Positions 1-7,944 of a stretch of 64,000 nt of DNA are shown one piece after another. This stretch comes from Paraburkholderia kirstenboschensis (lineage in GTDB: Bacteria; Pseudomonadota; Gammaproteobacteria; Burkholderiales; Burkholderiaceae). A program made the position numbers and the translations under genes. The notes beneath the pieces were generated by a model. The model was not told where the DNA came from and made no database searches. It worked only from the letters and a program-made list of their open reading frames with translations. Location: the NCBI RefSeq assembly GCF_904848585.1, contig NZ_CAJHCR010000008.1, positions 1-64,000 on the forward strand, in the 5' to 3' direction. Positions within the stretch are counted from its first letter, which is position 1. The number at the start of each line of letters is the position of its first letter.

Positions 1-111
1 CCAAACGACAAAAAGAGGAGGAAATCGACGCACCAGAATGATGTTTCTGAGCATCAGGGGTGGGTCAATTCTAGATGCAAAAAGTGGGTCAGTTCGCGGT
101 GCAAATCAACA
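1..111. mobile_element. IS21-family-like insertion sequence terminus (partial, runs off the window)
   Basis: Read on the minus strand from 111, the sequence starts TGTTGATTTGCACCG and holds two spaced copies of a TGACCCAC motif, seen on plus as gtgggtca at about 60 and 84. A TG...CA end with repeated internal subterminal motifs is the style of IS21-family termini. The end falls exactly where hsdM loses its reading frame, and the hsdM stop codon TGA is supplied by the element. No transposase is visible, because only about 110 bp lie in the window. The family call is by pattern and not by search. Confidence 0.6.
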
Positions 112-753
112 ATTGGGGGAGTGTGCGCGAATGTATTCACCTGCCGCCACTAGGAATCCGCAGGTCCCGCTGGCCGGGTCGCAAACCACGTCCATAGGTG
201 TAGGCGCAGTAAGCTCCACCATCAGCTTGATGATATGGCGCGGAGTGCGGAACTGACCGTTCTGGCCTGCAGCGGCGATTTTGCTCAGCAGGTATTCGTA
301 CAGGTCTCCCTTTGTATCGCGGTCTTCCATCGACACCGCGTCGAGCATGTCCACCACTTTGGCCAGCAAGGCGGCGGTTGGGATTGTGTAACGGGCATCC
401 TTCATGTGGTGGGTGTATGTGGAACCATCGCCACCCAGCGTGCGCAGGAAGGGAAAGACGTGCTCGGCCACCACGGTATGCATTTCGGCCGGGGCGAAGT
501 GCTTGAGGTGCGACCAGCGTAGGTCGCTGTAGTCCCGGCCTTTGGGGTCCTGCCCCTCAGGGAAGATGCGCTTGGCCATGGGTTGGTGAAGAATGGCCGC
601 CTTGCTCTCTTCCAGCGTGTGGGTGTCGTCGAGACGACGGATGAACAGCAGGTAGGTGATTTGTTCGAGCACCTCCATCGGGTTGGAGATGCCGCCAGAC
701 CAAAAGGCGTTCCAGATGGCGTCGATTTGGTTTTTGAGTTCGCCGGTAAGCAT
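106..753 (-). pseudogene. hsdM: Type I restriction-modification DNA methylase subunit HsdM, truncated by an insertion
   Basis: This is the N-terminal part of an N6-adenine methylase M subunit of a type I R-M system. The first ~150 residues are the helical HsdM N-terminal domain. SAM-binding motif I, DPASGTCGF, is at about residues 192-200. The frame ends at residue 215, where intact HsdM proteins run to about 480-530 residues with an NPPF catalytic motif further on. The last few codons (AHSPNC) run into the IS21-like end at 111, so catalysis is lost. The start ATG at 753 has a GGAAA upstream. No hsdS or hsdR is visible here; they may lie beyond the insertion. Confidence 0.85.
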
Positions 754-939
754 GGATTTCCGATGCTGAAAAGGTTGTCATTGGGCTTGGAGCATTATCC
801 CAGACGTAATTGCATATCGTCGTACCATCTGCGCCTAGTTTATGCGGTGACGCAGATTGCGCCGGTGCTCGCGGAGAGATTCGGGAACGGGCGACGACCT
901 GACCACGAATCACCATAAATCGAGCTATCAATGAAGAAA

Positions 940-997
940 GACCCATAAGTTTCTCAACTTATGGGTCCAAAATTCTCAGGTTATGGGTTCATCTACA
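940..997. mobile_element. Probable solo IS21-like terminus between hsdM and gyrB
   Basis: On the minus strand from 997 the sequence begins TGTAGATGAACCCATAA and carries repeated motifs CCATAACCTGAGAA and CCATAAGTTGAGAA, which on plus are ttctcaggttatgggt (973-988) and ttctcaacttatgggt (951-966). The inner copy also forms a perfect 9-bp inverted repeat (941-949 with 958-966). TG-initiated, multiply repeated ends resemble IS21-family termini. No transposase gene is present on either side, so this would be a relic. It could instead be a terminator or operator for gyrB or hsdM. Confidence 0.4.
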
Positions 998-1004
998 GCG
1001 GTCC

Positions 1005-3476
1005 TTAAACATCAATATTCCCCGCCCTCAACGCATTCGACTCAATGAAAGCCCTACGCGGCTCCACATCATCACCCATGAGCGTAGTAAAGATCCCATC
1101 AGCCGCGATAGCGTCCTCGATCTGCACTCTCAGCAAACGACGCACAGCCGGATCCATAGTCGTCTCCCAAAGCTGCCCAGGATTCATCTCACCAAGCCCC
1201 TTATAGCGCTGCTTGGAAACATTCCGCTCAGCATCAGCCAACAACCACTTCATCGCAGACTTGAAGTCGCTAACAGCCATACTCCGCTCACCACGCTTGA
1301 TCACCGCGCCCGGACCAATTAGCCCCTTAAACGTATTAGCGGTATTGACCAGTTGCTGATAATCAGCCGTCAACTGAAACTCCTCGTCCAGCACCGAAAC
1401 CTTCTGATTGCCGTGATGCGTCCTCGCGACGCGCAGCGAACGCAATTCACGCACCGGGTCATACATCGTCGTAACGGTAACTTCGGGCTTCAGCGCGTCA
1501 TCCCGCAGCTTAGCCTCGAGCGCTTTTGCAGAAGCCTCAGCCGCATCTTCGCTAGAGAGATCGATGACAACGCCATCCATCACAGCCTCGAGCGCCCCAG
1601 CGTCATACAGCCTGCTCAACCGGTTGACCACCGCCTGCGCAAGCAGATAAGCACGTGCCAATTCGCCCAACGCATCGCCGGTAATCGCAGTCGCGTTCTC
1701 AGAAGGCAACAGCTCCGAACCCTGCAACGCCAGCTTCAAGATATGAGCATTGACCTCATTCTCATCCTTCAGATACCGCTCGTCCTTACCCGCCTTGATT
1801 TTGTACAGCGGTGGCTGCGCGATATAGATATACCCGCGCTCGATCATCTCCGGCATTTGCCGATAGAAGAACGTCAGCAGCAGCGTCCGGATGTGCGCGC
1901 CGTCCACGTCAGCGTCGGTCATGATGATGATGCGGTGATAACGCAGCTTGTCGAGGTTGTAATCCTCTTTACCGATACCGCAACCCAACGCGGTAATCAG
2001 CGTCACGATCTGCTCCGAAGAAAGCAGCTTGTCATAACGCGCTTTCTCCACGTTGAGCACCTTGCCGCGCAGCGGCAAGATCGCCTGAAACTTCCGGTCG
2101 CGACCCTGCTTCGCGGACCCGCCAGCCGAATCACCCTCGACGATATAAATCTCCGACTTCGCCGGATCTTTTTCCTGGCAATCCGCGAGCTTGCCCGGCA
2201 AACCAACGCCATCGAGCACGCCCTTGCGACGCGTCATTTCACGCGCCTTGCGAGCCGCATCGCGAGCACGCGCTGCATCGACGATCTTGCTGCAGATGAT
2301 CTTCGCGTCGTTCGGCGTCTCGAGCAGGAATTCCTCGAGCGCTTTCGCGACCACATCTTCCACCGGCGCACGCACTTCGGACGACACCAGCTTGTCCTTT
2401 GTCTGCGCGCTGAACTTCGGCTCCGGCACCTTCACCGACAGCACGCACGAAAGCCCTTCGCGCATGTCGTCGCCCGACGTCTCGACCTTCGCTTTCTTCG
2501 CGACTTCATGGTCGGCAATGTACTTGTTCAACACGCGCGTCATCGCTGCGCGCAAGCCGGTCAAGTGCGTGCCGCCGTCGCGCTGCGGAATGTTGTTCGT
2601 GAAGCAAAGCACGTTTTCGTTGTAGCTGTCGTTCCACTGCATCGCCACTTCCACGCCCACGCCGTCCTTCTCGCCGTTCACGTGGAAAATGGTCGGGTGC
2701 AGCACGCTCTTGGTCTTGTTGATGTACTCGACAAAACCCTTCACGCCGCCGACAAACGCGAAATCGTCTTCCTTGCCCGAACGCTGATCCGTCAAACGAA
2801 TCCGCACGCCGTTATTCAGGAACGACAGTTCGCGAATTCGCTTTGCGAGAATGTCGTAGTGATATTCGACGTTGCCGAAGATCGTCTCGTCGGCCATGAA
2901 ATGCACTTCGGTGCCGCGGTTTTCGGTCTCGCCCACCACCTGGATAGGTGACACCGCGACGCCGTCGATCACTTCGATCACGCGGTTCTGCGGCACGCCA
3001 CGGTGGAATTCCATGAAGTGCTTTTTGCCGTCGCGGCGAACCGTAAGACGCAGCCACGCGGACAGTGCGTTCACGCACGACACGCCCACGCCGTGCAGGC
3101 CGCCCGACACCTTGTAGCTGTTCTGGTCGAACTTGCCGCCGGCATGCAGCTCGGTCATCACGATTTCGGCGGCACTGCGCTTCGGCTCGTGCTTGTCGTC
3201 CATCTTCAGGCCGGTCGGCACGCCGCGGCCGTTGTCGGTGATCGAGATGGAGTTGTCGGCGTGAATGATCACCTGAATGTCGTTACAGTACCCGGCCAAC
3301 GCCTCGTCGATCGAGTTGTCGAGCACTTCGAACACGAGGTGGTGCAACCCGGTGCCATCCGATGTATCCCCGATGTACATCCCCGGCCGCTTGCGCACCG
3401 CCTCCAGACCTTCGAGGATCTGAATGGACGAGGCGCCGTAGCTGTTGTCGGGTTGCGTATTGTTCGTTTCAGTCAT
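1005..3476 (-). CDS. gyrB: DNA gyrase subunit B
   Basis: ATPase subunit of DNA gyrase, which with GyrA introduces negative supercoils. The order is an N-terminal GHKL ATPase domain (KRPGMYIGDT, then DNGRGVP), the transducer, the TOPRIM domain (EGDSAGGSAKQGR, later DADVDGAHI) and the C-terminal GyrB tail (KRYKGLGEMNP). At 823 residues it is close to gammaproteobacterial GyrB and includes the Gram-negative insertion in TOPRIM. The start MTETNNTQ at 3476 is preferred because GGAA lies 8 nt upstream; an in-frame ATG 21 nt earlier lacks a ribosome-binding site. It follows dnaN on the same strand without recF between them, the usual Burkholderia order. Confidence 0.98.
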   Translation of the reverse strand: MTETNNTQPDNSYGASSIQILEGLEAVRKRPGMYIGDTSDGTGLHHLVFEVLDNSIDEALAGYCNDIQVIIHADNSISITDNGRGVPTGLKMDDKHEPKRSAAEIVMTELHAGGKFDQNSYKVSGGLHGVGVSCVNALSAWLRLTVRRDGKKHFMEFHRGVPQNRVIEVIDGVAVSPIQVVGETENRGTEVHFMADETIFGNVEYHYDILAKRIRELSFLNNGVRIRLTDQRSGKEDDFAFVGGVKGFVEYINKTKSVLHPTIFHVNGEKDGVGVEVAMQWNDSYNENVLCFTNNIPQRDGGTHLTGLRAAMTRVLNKYIADHEVAKKAKVETSGDDMREGLSCVLSVKVPEPKFSAQTKDKLVSSEVRAPVEDVVAKALEEFLLETPNDAKIICSKIVDAARARDAARKAREMTRRKGVLDGVGLPGKLADCQEKDPAKSEIYIVEGDSAGGSAKQGRDRKFQAILPLRGKVLNVEKARYDKLLSSEQIVTLITALGCGIGKEDYNLDKLRYHRIIIMTDADVDGAHIRTLLLTFFYRQMPEMIERGYIYIAQPPLYKIKAGKDERYLKDENEVNAHILKLALQGSELLPSENATAITGDALGELARAYLLAQAVVNRLSRLYDAGALEAVMDGVVIDLSSEDAAEASAKALEAKLRDDALKPEVTVTTMYDPVRELRSLRVARTHHGNQKVSVLDEEFQLTADYQQLVNTANTFKGLIGPGAVIKRGERSMAVSDFKSAMKWLLADAERNVSKQRYKGLGEMNPGQLWETTMDPAVRRLLRVQIEDAIAADGIFTTLMGDDVEPRRAFIESNALRAGNIDV

Positions 3477-3589
3477 GGATTTTTTCCGGTTCTGCATTAC
3501 TGCTGGGTTGCTGCTCGGGACTTTTCAAAATGCCATAAAAACGCCAAAGGGGCGCTGCGCCCCTTGGTGTGTTCTGGTTTTTGGACGCG

Positions 3590-4693
3590 TTAGATGCGCA
3601 TCGGCATCACGACGTATTTGAATTCGTCGTTCTCGGGAATCGTGATCAACGCGCTGGAGCTGGCATCGCCAAGGCTCACTTGCAACATGTCGACCTTCAG
3701 GTTCGCAAGCACGTCGAGCAGATACGTGACGTTGAACCCAATATCGACGCTGTCGCCGTCGTACGCGATTTCCAGTTCTTCTTGCGCCTCTTCCTGATCG
3801 GCGTTGGTCGACATGATCTTCAACTGGCCCGGCTCGATGATGCAGCGCACGCCCTTGAATTTGTCCGACGTCAAAATCGCCGCACGTTGCAGCGAACGCT
3901 GCAGCTCTTCACGGCCGATCACGAACTGATTCTTATGCGACTTCGGAATCACACGCTGGAAGTCGGGGAATTTTCCTTCCACCAGTTTCGACACCAGTTC
4001 GACCTGACCGAACGTGAACTTCACCTGCGTTTGCGCGATGTCGATGTTCAGCGTGTCGTCGATATCTTCCAGCAGACGCTGCAATTCCAGAATCGTCTTG
4101 CGCGGAATGATCACTTCCTGGCGCGCGAACGTGCCTTCGATCTTCATCGACGAAAACGCCAGGCGGTGGCCGTCGGTTGCGACTGCCATCAACTGGTCGC
4201 CGTCTACTACCAGCAGCATGCCGTTCAGGTAGTAGCGAATGTCCTGCTGGGCCATTGAAAAATGGACCATGCCGAGCAACTGGCGGAACGTCTTTTGCGG
4301 AACCACCAGGCTCGCGCCGTAGTCTTTAGCTTGCGCAACCGTTGGGAACTCGTCCGCAGCCAGCGTTTGCAGTGCAAAGCGGCTCTTGCCGGATTGCACC
4401 GTCAGACGCTTGTCATTCAGCGTGAGCGTGACCTGGCCGTCGGGCATGGCACGCAGAATGTCGAGGAGCTTTCGTGCTGCCACCGTGGTCGCCACCGAAT
4501 CGCCGCCCACGCCGAAATCGGCGCGCGTGGTGATCTGCAACTCCAGGTCGGTCGACAGGAACGACACGTCCGGGCCGTTCTTGGTAATCAGCAAATTGGC
4601 GAGGATCGGCAACGTATGGCGGCGTTCGACGATGCCGCTCACGGTTTGCAGCGGCCTGAGGAGGTTATCGCGTTCGGTCTTGACCAGTTGCAT
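3590..4693 (-). CDS. dnaN: DNA polymerase III beta sliding clamp
   Basis: A 367-residue beta clamp that encircles DNA and tethers polymerase III and other partners. It begins MQLVKTERDNLLRPLQ, contains the typical ATDGHRLA segment in the middle domain and ends YVVMPMRI, the canonical clamp C-terminus. The three-domain length matches the family. It sits between dnaA (about 226 bp upstream) and gyrB (113 bp downstream), all on minus, and is likely co-transcribed with one or both. Confidence 0.98.
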   Translation of the reverse strand: MQLVKTERDNLLRPLQTVSGIVERRHTLPILANLLITKNGPDVSFLSTDLELQITTRADFGVGGDSVATTVAARKLLDILRAMPDGQVTLTLNDKRLTVQSGKSRFALQTLAADEFPTVAQAKDYGASLVVPQKTFRQLLGMVHFSMAQQDIRYYLNGMLLVVDGDQLMAVATDGHRLAFSSMKIEGTFARQEVIIPRKTILELQRLLEDIDDTLNIDIAQTQVKFTFGQVELVSKLVEGKFPDFQRVIPKSHKNQFVIGREELQRSLQRAAILTSDKFKGVRCIIEPGQLKIMSTNADQEEAQEELEIAYDGDSVDIGFNVTYLLDVLANLKVDMLQVSLGDASSSALITIPENDEFKYVVMPMRI

Positions 4694-4919
4694 AGAGTTC
4701 CTTCGTTGATATAACGGCCCACGCGCCTTTCAGCCCTTTTAGGCATTTTTCCGGCACGCACCGCAGCTCCCCGCCGGCGCCACGCAGCGCCCGTCACGGC
4801 GTGAAATCCGCCCGCGGCCGCCGGGCGGTTAAACCTGTATTGTGCCTGAAAAAGGAACCGCCTCACTAAAATGGGGGCGAGTTAGGAAATAAACAGGTCG
4901 ATTTTTCCGTCGACGCCGC

Positions 4920-6539
4920 TCAGCCTTTCAGCGTCTGCTCCAGCACGTGCAGCTCGTGGTTCAGTTGAGCGTCCTTGCTGCGCTCGTCGGCGATTTTTCG
5001 CACCGCGTGCAGCACCGTGGTGTGGTCGCGTCCGCCGAACAACTCGCCGATTTCCGGCAAGCTCTTCTGCGTGAGCTCTTTCGCGAGGTACATGGCGATC
5101 TGCCGCGGCCGCGCAATATTAGCCGGCCGCTTCTTCGAATACATGTCTGCGACCTTGATGCTGTAAAAGTCAGCCACGGTCTTCTGAATATTTTCCACAG
5201 AAATCTGGCGGTTCTGCACCGTCAACAGATCTTTCAGCGCTTCTTTCGTCAGTTCGATCGTGATTTCGCGGCCGTGGAATTTCGAGTACGCGAGAATTTT
5301 GCGCAGCGCGCCTTCCAGCTCCCGAACGTTGGAGCGCAAATGCTTGGCGACGAAAAACGCGACGTCTTCGTTCAGGCTCACGAATTCCGACTGCGCTTTG
5401 CGCATCAGAATCGCGACGCGCATCTCGAGCTCGGGCGGCTCTATCGCCACCGTCAGGCCGGAGTCGAAGCGCGAAATCAGACGGTCGTCGATACCGGAAA
5501 TTTCCTTCGGATACGTGTCGCTGGTGATGATCACCTGCGCCTTGTTCGCGACCAGCGCCTCGAACGCGTAGAAAAACTCCTCCTGCGTGCGCGACTTGCC
5601 CGAAAAGAACTGAATATCGTCGATCAGCAGCAGATCTAGCGAGTGGTAGTAACGCTTGAAGTCGTCGAACGCCTTGCGCTGGTACGCCTTCACGACGTCC
5701 GACACGTACTGTTCCGCATGAATGTAGCGAATCCGCGCGCCGGCCTTGTCCATCAGAAGCTGGTTGCCGATTGCGTGGATCAGGTGAGTCTTGCCGAGGC
5801 CCACGCCGCCATACAGGAACAGCGGGTTGTACGAGATGCCGGGATTGTCCGCGACCTGAATCGCCGCGGCACGCGCCAGCTGGTTGGCCTTACCGGTCAC
5901 GAAATTGTCGAAAGTCAGGACCGGGTTCAGCTTCGAGCGCTCGTACATCGAGTCGTTGTCGCCGTTGCCATTGGAGCTCGCGCTCTGGCCCGGACGCCAT
6001 GTGCGGCGTGCCGCCGCGGCTTCGTTCGCGTCGAGGCTCGGCAGGTCCAGGTCGGCGGAATCTTCGGCTGCGGCGCGTGCGTTTGCGTTGTGTTCAGCTG
6101 CCGCGCGGGCGTTGGCGTTGAGGTTTGCCATCGCGCTGTTGGCGCCGTTCGCGCGCGCGGCGTGGGCCGCTTGCACGGCGCCAACGGCCGCGTCCACCGC
6201 AGCGCCATTGCCCGCGCTACCGCCCATGGAACCAGGCGCGGAAGCCGGACGCGCCGCAGCCGGCGCGGCTGCCGCAGGGGCGCGCATGCCGGCTTTCGGG
6301 TCCAGTACGAATTGCACGTCGACCGGGGTTTGCCAGAAATCGCGGGCCATATCCGCGATGCGGCCGGAGAACTGGCTCTTGACCCAGTCGAGCTTGAAGC
6401 GGTTCGGCGCAGCAATGCTGAGCGTGTTCGCAGCGGCGTCGAAGGCGACCGGGGCCAATGGTTTGATCCACGTCACGTACTGCTGGGGCGTGAGTTCACG
6501 CTCCAGCAATGCGGAACAGTGTTGCCAGAATTCGTTCAT
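4920..6539 (-). CDS. dnaA: Chromosomal replication initiator DnaA
   Basis: AAA+ initiator that binds DnaA boxes and melts the origin. Domain I starts MNEFWQHCSALLERELT. Domain II is an unusually long Ala/Asn-rich linker of about 115 residues with a repeated NANARAAAE segment. The AAA+ domain has Walker A GGVGLGKTH near residue 243 and Walker B LLLIDDIQF, and the C-terminal domain carries the box-binding signature GGRDHTTVLHA. The frame stays open for 50 more codons upstream, but that stretch is unlike DnaA, and the family start is at 6539 (539 aa). One DnaA box lies 200 bp upstream, consistent with autoregulation. Confidence 0.98.
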   Translation of the reverse strand: MNEFWQHCSALLERELTPQQYVTWIKPLAPVAFDAAANTLSIAAPNRFKLDWVKSQFSGRIADMARDFWQTPVDVQFVLDPKAGMRAPAAAAPAAARPASAPGSMGGSAGNGAAVDAAVGAVQAAHAARANGANSAMANLNANARAAAEHNANARAAAEDSADLDLPSLDANEAAAARRTWRPGQSASSNGNGDNDSMYERSKLNPVLTFDNFVTGKANQLARAAAIQVADNPGISYNPLFLYGGVGLGKTHLIHAIGNQLLMDKAGARIRYIHAEQYVSDVVKAYQRKAFDDFKRYYHSLDLLLIDDIQFFSGKSRTQEEFFYAFEALVANKAQVIITSDTYPKEISGIDDRLISRFDSGLTVAIEPPELEMRVAILMRKAQSEFVSLNEDVAFFVAKHLRSNVRELEGALRKILAYSKFHGREITIELTKEALKDLLTVQNRQISVENIQKTVADFYSIKVADMYSKKRPANIARPRQIAMYLAKELTQKSLPEIGELFGGRDHTTVLHAVRKIADERSKDAQLNHELHVLEQTLKG

Positions 6540-6739
6540 CGAGTTGCTGTCGTTATGGTGTGCACGAGGTTCGCCCTCTGCCCCCGTCGCGCGCACGCAA
6601 CAAGGCCCGAAGCAGCCAGGCGTGACAGCCCCAGGCGCCTGTGCCACAAGGGATTTGCGGGGCAAGCGAGCCGGAGCGGCGTGCATCATTTTTGGGAAGT
6701 AAGGCGAGATTCTAACGCCAAACGAGAGCCGAAAGGGAG

Positions 6740-6748
6740 TTATCCACA
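6740..6748 (+). promoter_or_regulatory. DnaA box upstream of dnaA
   Basis: TTATCCACA is a perfect consensus DnaA box, about 200 bp upstream of the dnaA start. A single box here fits DnaA autoregulation. It is the only perfect box I noticed in the dnaA-rpmH gap. Confidence 0.85.
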
Positions 6749-6803
6749 GGGACGGATCAACTGCGCAAGCGCACCGCGCGCCCGGACCGCACGGGCTAAA
6801 GTA

Positions 6804-6832
6804 TTGACGGTCAACGAAAAACCAGTTTAAAT
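6804..6832 (+). promoter_or_regulatory. Probable sigma70 promoter of rpmH-rnpA
   Basis: TTGACG (6804-6809) is followed by a 17-nt spacer and TTAAAT (6827-6832), about 92 bp before rpmH. The -35 matches consensus in five of six positions. This would drive the ribosomal protein L34 and RNase P protein operon. Confidence 0.6.
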
Positions 6833-6924
6833 AGCGGGTTCCGCGAAAACCAATTCAGTAGACCTCCGGCCATTGCGCTTTCAGCGATGATCGCGCGGTT
6901 ATTTTTCGATCAAGTGAGAGCAAC

Positions 6925-7059
6925 ATGAAACGTACTTACCAACCTTCCGTTACCCGTCGCAAGCGCACCCACGGCTTTCGCGTTCGCATGAAGACCGCTG
7001 GCGGCCGCAAGGTCATCAACGCACGTCGCGCGAAGGGCCGCAAGCGCCTCGCCATCTAA
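6925..7059 (+). CDS. rpmH: 50S ribosomal protein L34
   Basis: A 44-residue, strongly basic protein beginning [18 protein letters not shown] and ending GRKRLAI, the classic L34 sequence. It is too short for the larger ORF scans but unmistakable. It lies divergent from dnaA and directly before rnpA, the arrangement found in most bacteria. L34 binds 23S rRNA in the large ribosomal subunit. Confidence 0.99.
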
Positions 7060-7151
7060 GGCAGGCGAGCGGATTGCGCGTTCTGTCCGTGCCGGGCGAG
7101 ATCGGTGGCGAAGCGGGACCGGCAGAGGCGCCGCAGCAGGGCTCGGTACCG

Positions 7152-7571
7152 TTGCGAGCGCAAGCCGCCTTCCCCAAAGCCGCAAGGCTACTGAAAACGG
7201 ATGAATTTTCATCCGTTTTTCGTTTGCGCCCGTGGCGCCGCACTGCGCACTTCGTGGTGTACGGCCGGCCTACCGGCAACCAGGCTCGCCTCGGCCTCGT
7301 GATCGGCAAGAAGTATGCGCCGCGCGCGGCTACGCGTAATCTGGTACGTCGAATCGCGCGTGAAGCCTTTCGGGTGCGTCGCGCGGAATTCGGCGGTTGG
7401 GATGTGCTGCTGCGTCTGCACACGCGCTTCGACAAGAAGGCTTTGCCGAGCGCCGCGTCGCCGCCGTTAAAGGCGCTGTGCCGCAGTGAAATCGAGTCGT
7501 TGCTCGACAAGGCAGCACGCGAAATTGCCCGTCGTCAGGCGCCGCCCGCGGAAGCGCCCAAGACGGAATGA
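7152..7571 (+). CDS. rnpA: Ribonuclease P protein component
   Basis: Protein subunit of RNase P, which matures tRNA 5' ends with the RnpB RNA. It has FPKAARLLKTDEFSSVF at the N-terminus and the basic RNR-type motif NLVRRIAREAFR, both typical of the family. No ATG is available. The TTG at 7152 gives MRAQAAFPK and a 139-residue protein, the usual size. The frame is open further upstream, with a TTG at 7074 only 14 nt after rpmH, and that longer start cannot be excluded. It is presumably translated from the rpmH transcript. Confidence 0.9.
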   Translation: MRAQAAFPKAARLLKTDEFSSVFRLRPWRRTAHFVVYGRPTGNQARLGLVIGKKYAPRAATRNLVRRIAREAFRVRRAEFGGWDVLLRLHTRFDKKALPSAASPPLKALCRSEIESLLDKAAREIARRQAPPAEAPKTE

Positions 7572-7683
7572 CGCTCAGGTGACCGCCCGCTTTTTCGCTC
7601 AGGCCGACGTAGCTGCGGCAGCCTTGGCCAGCGGGTGTTGTCCGGTACTCCACGTTGCGCGGCGCCGTCCGGCCGCATCAGCC

Positions 7684-7914
7684 ATGCAAACGGTACTCAT
7701 CGCTTTACTGCGTTTTTACAAGCTTGCCGTGAGTCCAATGCTCGGCAACCGGTGCCGTTTTTACCCTTCCTGCTCTGATTACGCGCGCGAAGCAATCCAG
7801 TATCATGGCGCCGCGCGCGGGACTTATCTCGCCGCCAGGCGTATTTGCCGTTGCCACCCGTTTTCCGCGGGCGGCATCGATCTCGTCCCGCCTCCCACTT
7901 CTGAAAAGCGCTGA
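7684..7914 (+). CDS. yidD: Membrane protein insertion efficiency factor YidD
   Basis: A 76-residue YidD family protein with the conserved segment RFYPSCSDYAREAI and later CRCHPF, which define the family. YidD assists YidC in inserting inner-membrane proteins and is thought to be a peripheral membrane protein with an amphipathic N-terminus. It sits between rnpA and yidC, its standard position, 30 bp before yidC. The start at 7684 is the only ATG that gives the family N-terminus. Confidence 0.95.
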   Translation: MQTVLIALLRFYKLAVSPMLGNRCRFYPSCSDYAREAIQYHGAARGTYLAARRICRCHPFSAGGIDLVPPPTSEKR

Positions 7915-7944
7915 CGCGCCGTTCCATCGACACTGAGACAACGC

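Larger units (their letters stand above)
6540..6924. other. dnaA-rpmH intergenic region
   Basis: This 385-bp gap separates divergent dnaA and rpmH. It holds one perfect DnaA box and a good rpmH promoter, listed separately. I see no box cluster, no trinucleotide run and no long AT-rich stretch, so it looks more like a regulatory region than a full origin. Confidence 0.6.

Noticed and set aside
1353..2951. Plus-strand open frame of 532 codons inside gyrB
   Set aside because: It is antisense to the conserved GyrB sequence and has Arg/His-rich low-complexity composition typical of shadows in GC-rich DNA.
6540..6924. Chromosomal origin in the dnaA-rpmH gap
   Set aside because: Only one DnaA box, no trinucleotide run and no GTWWAC cluster; the two modules at 56.5 and 59.9 kb fit far better.
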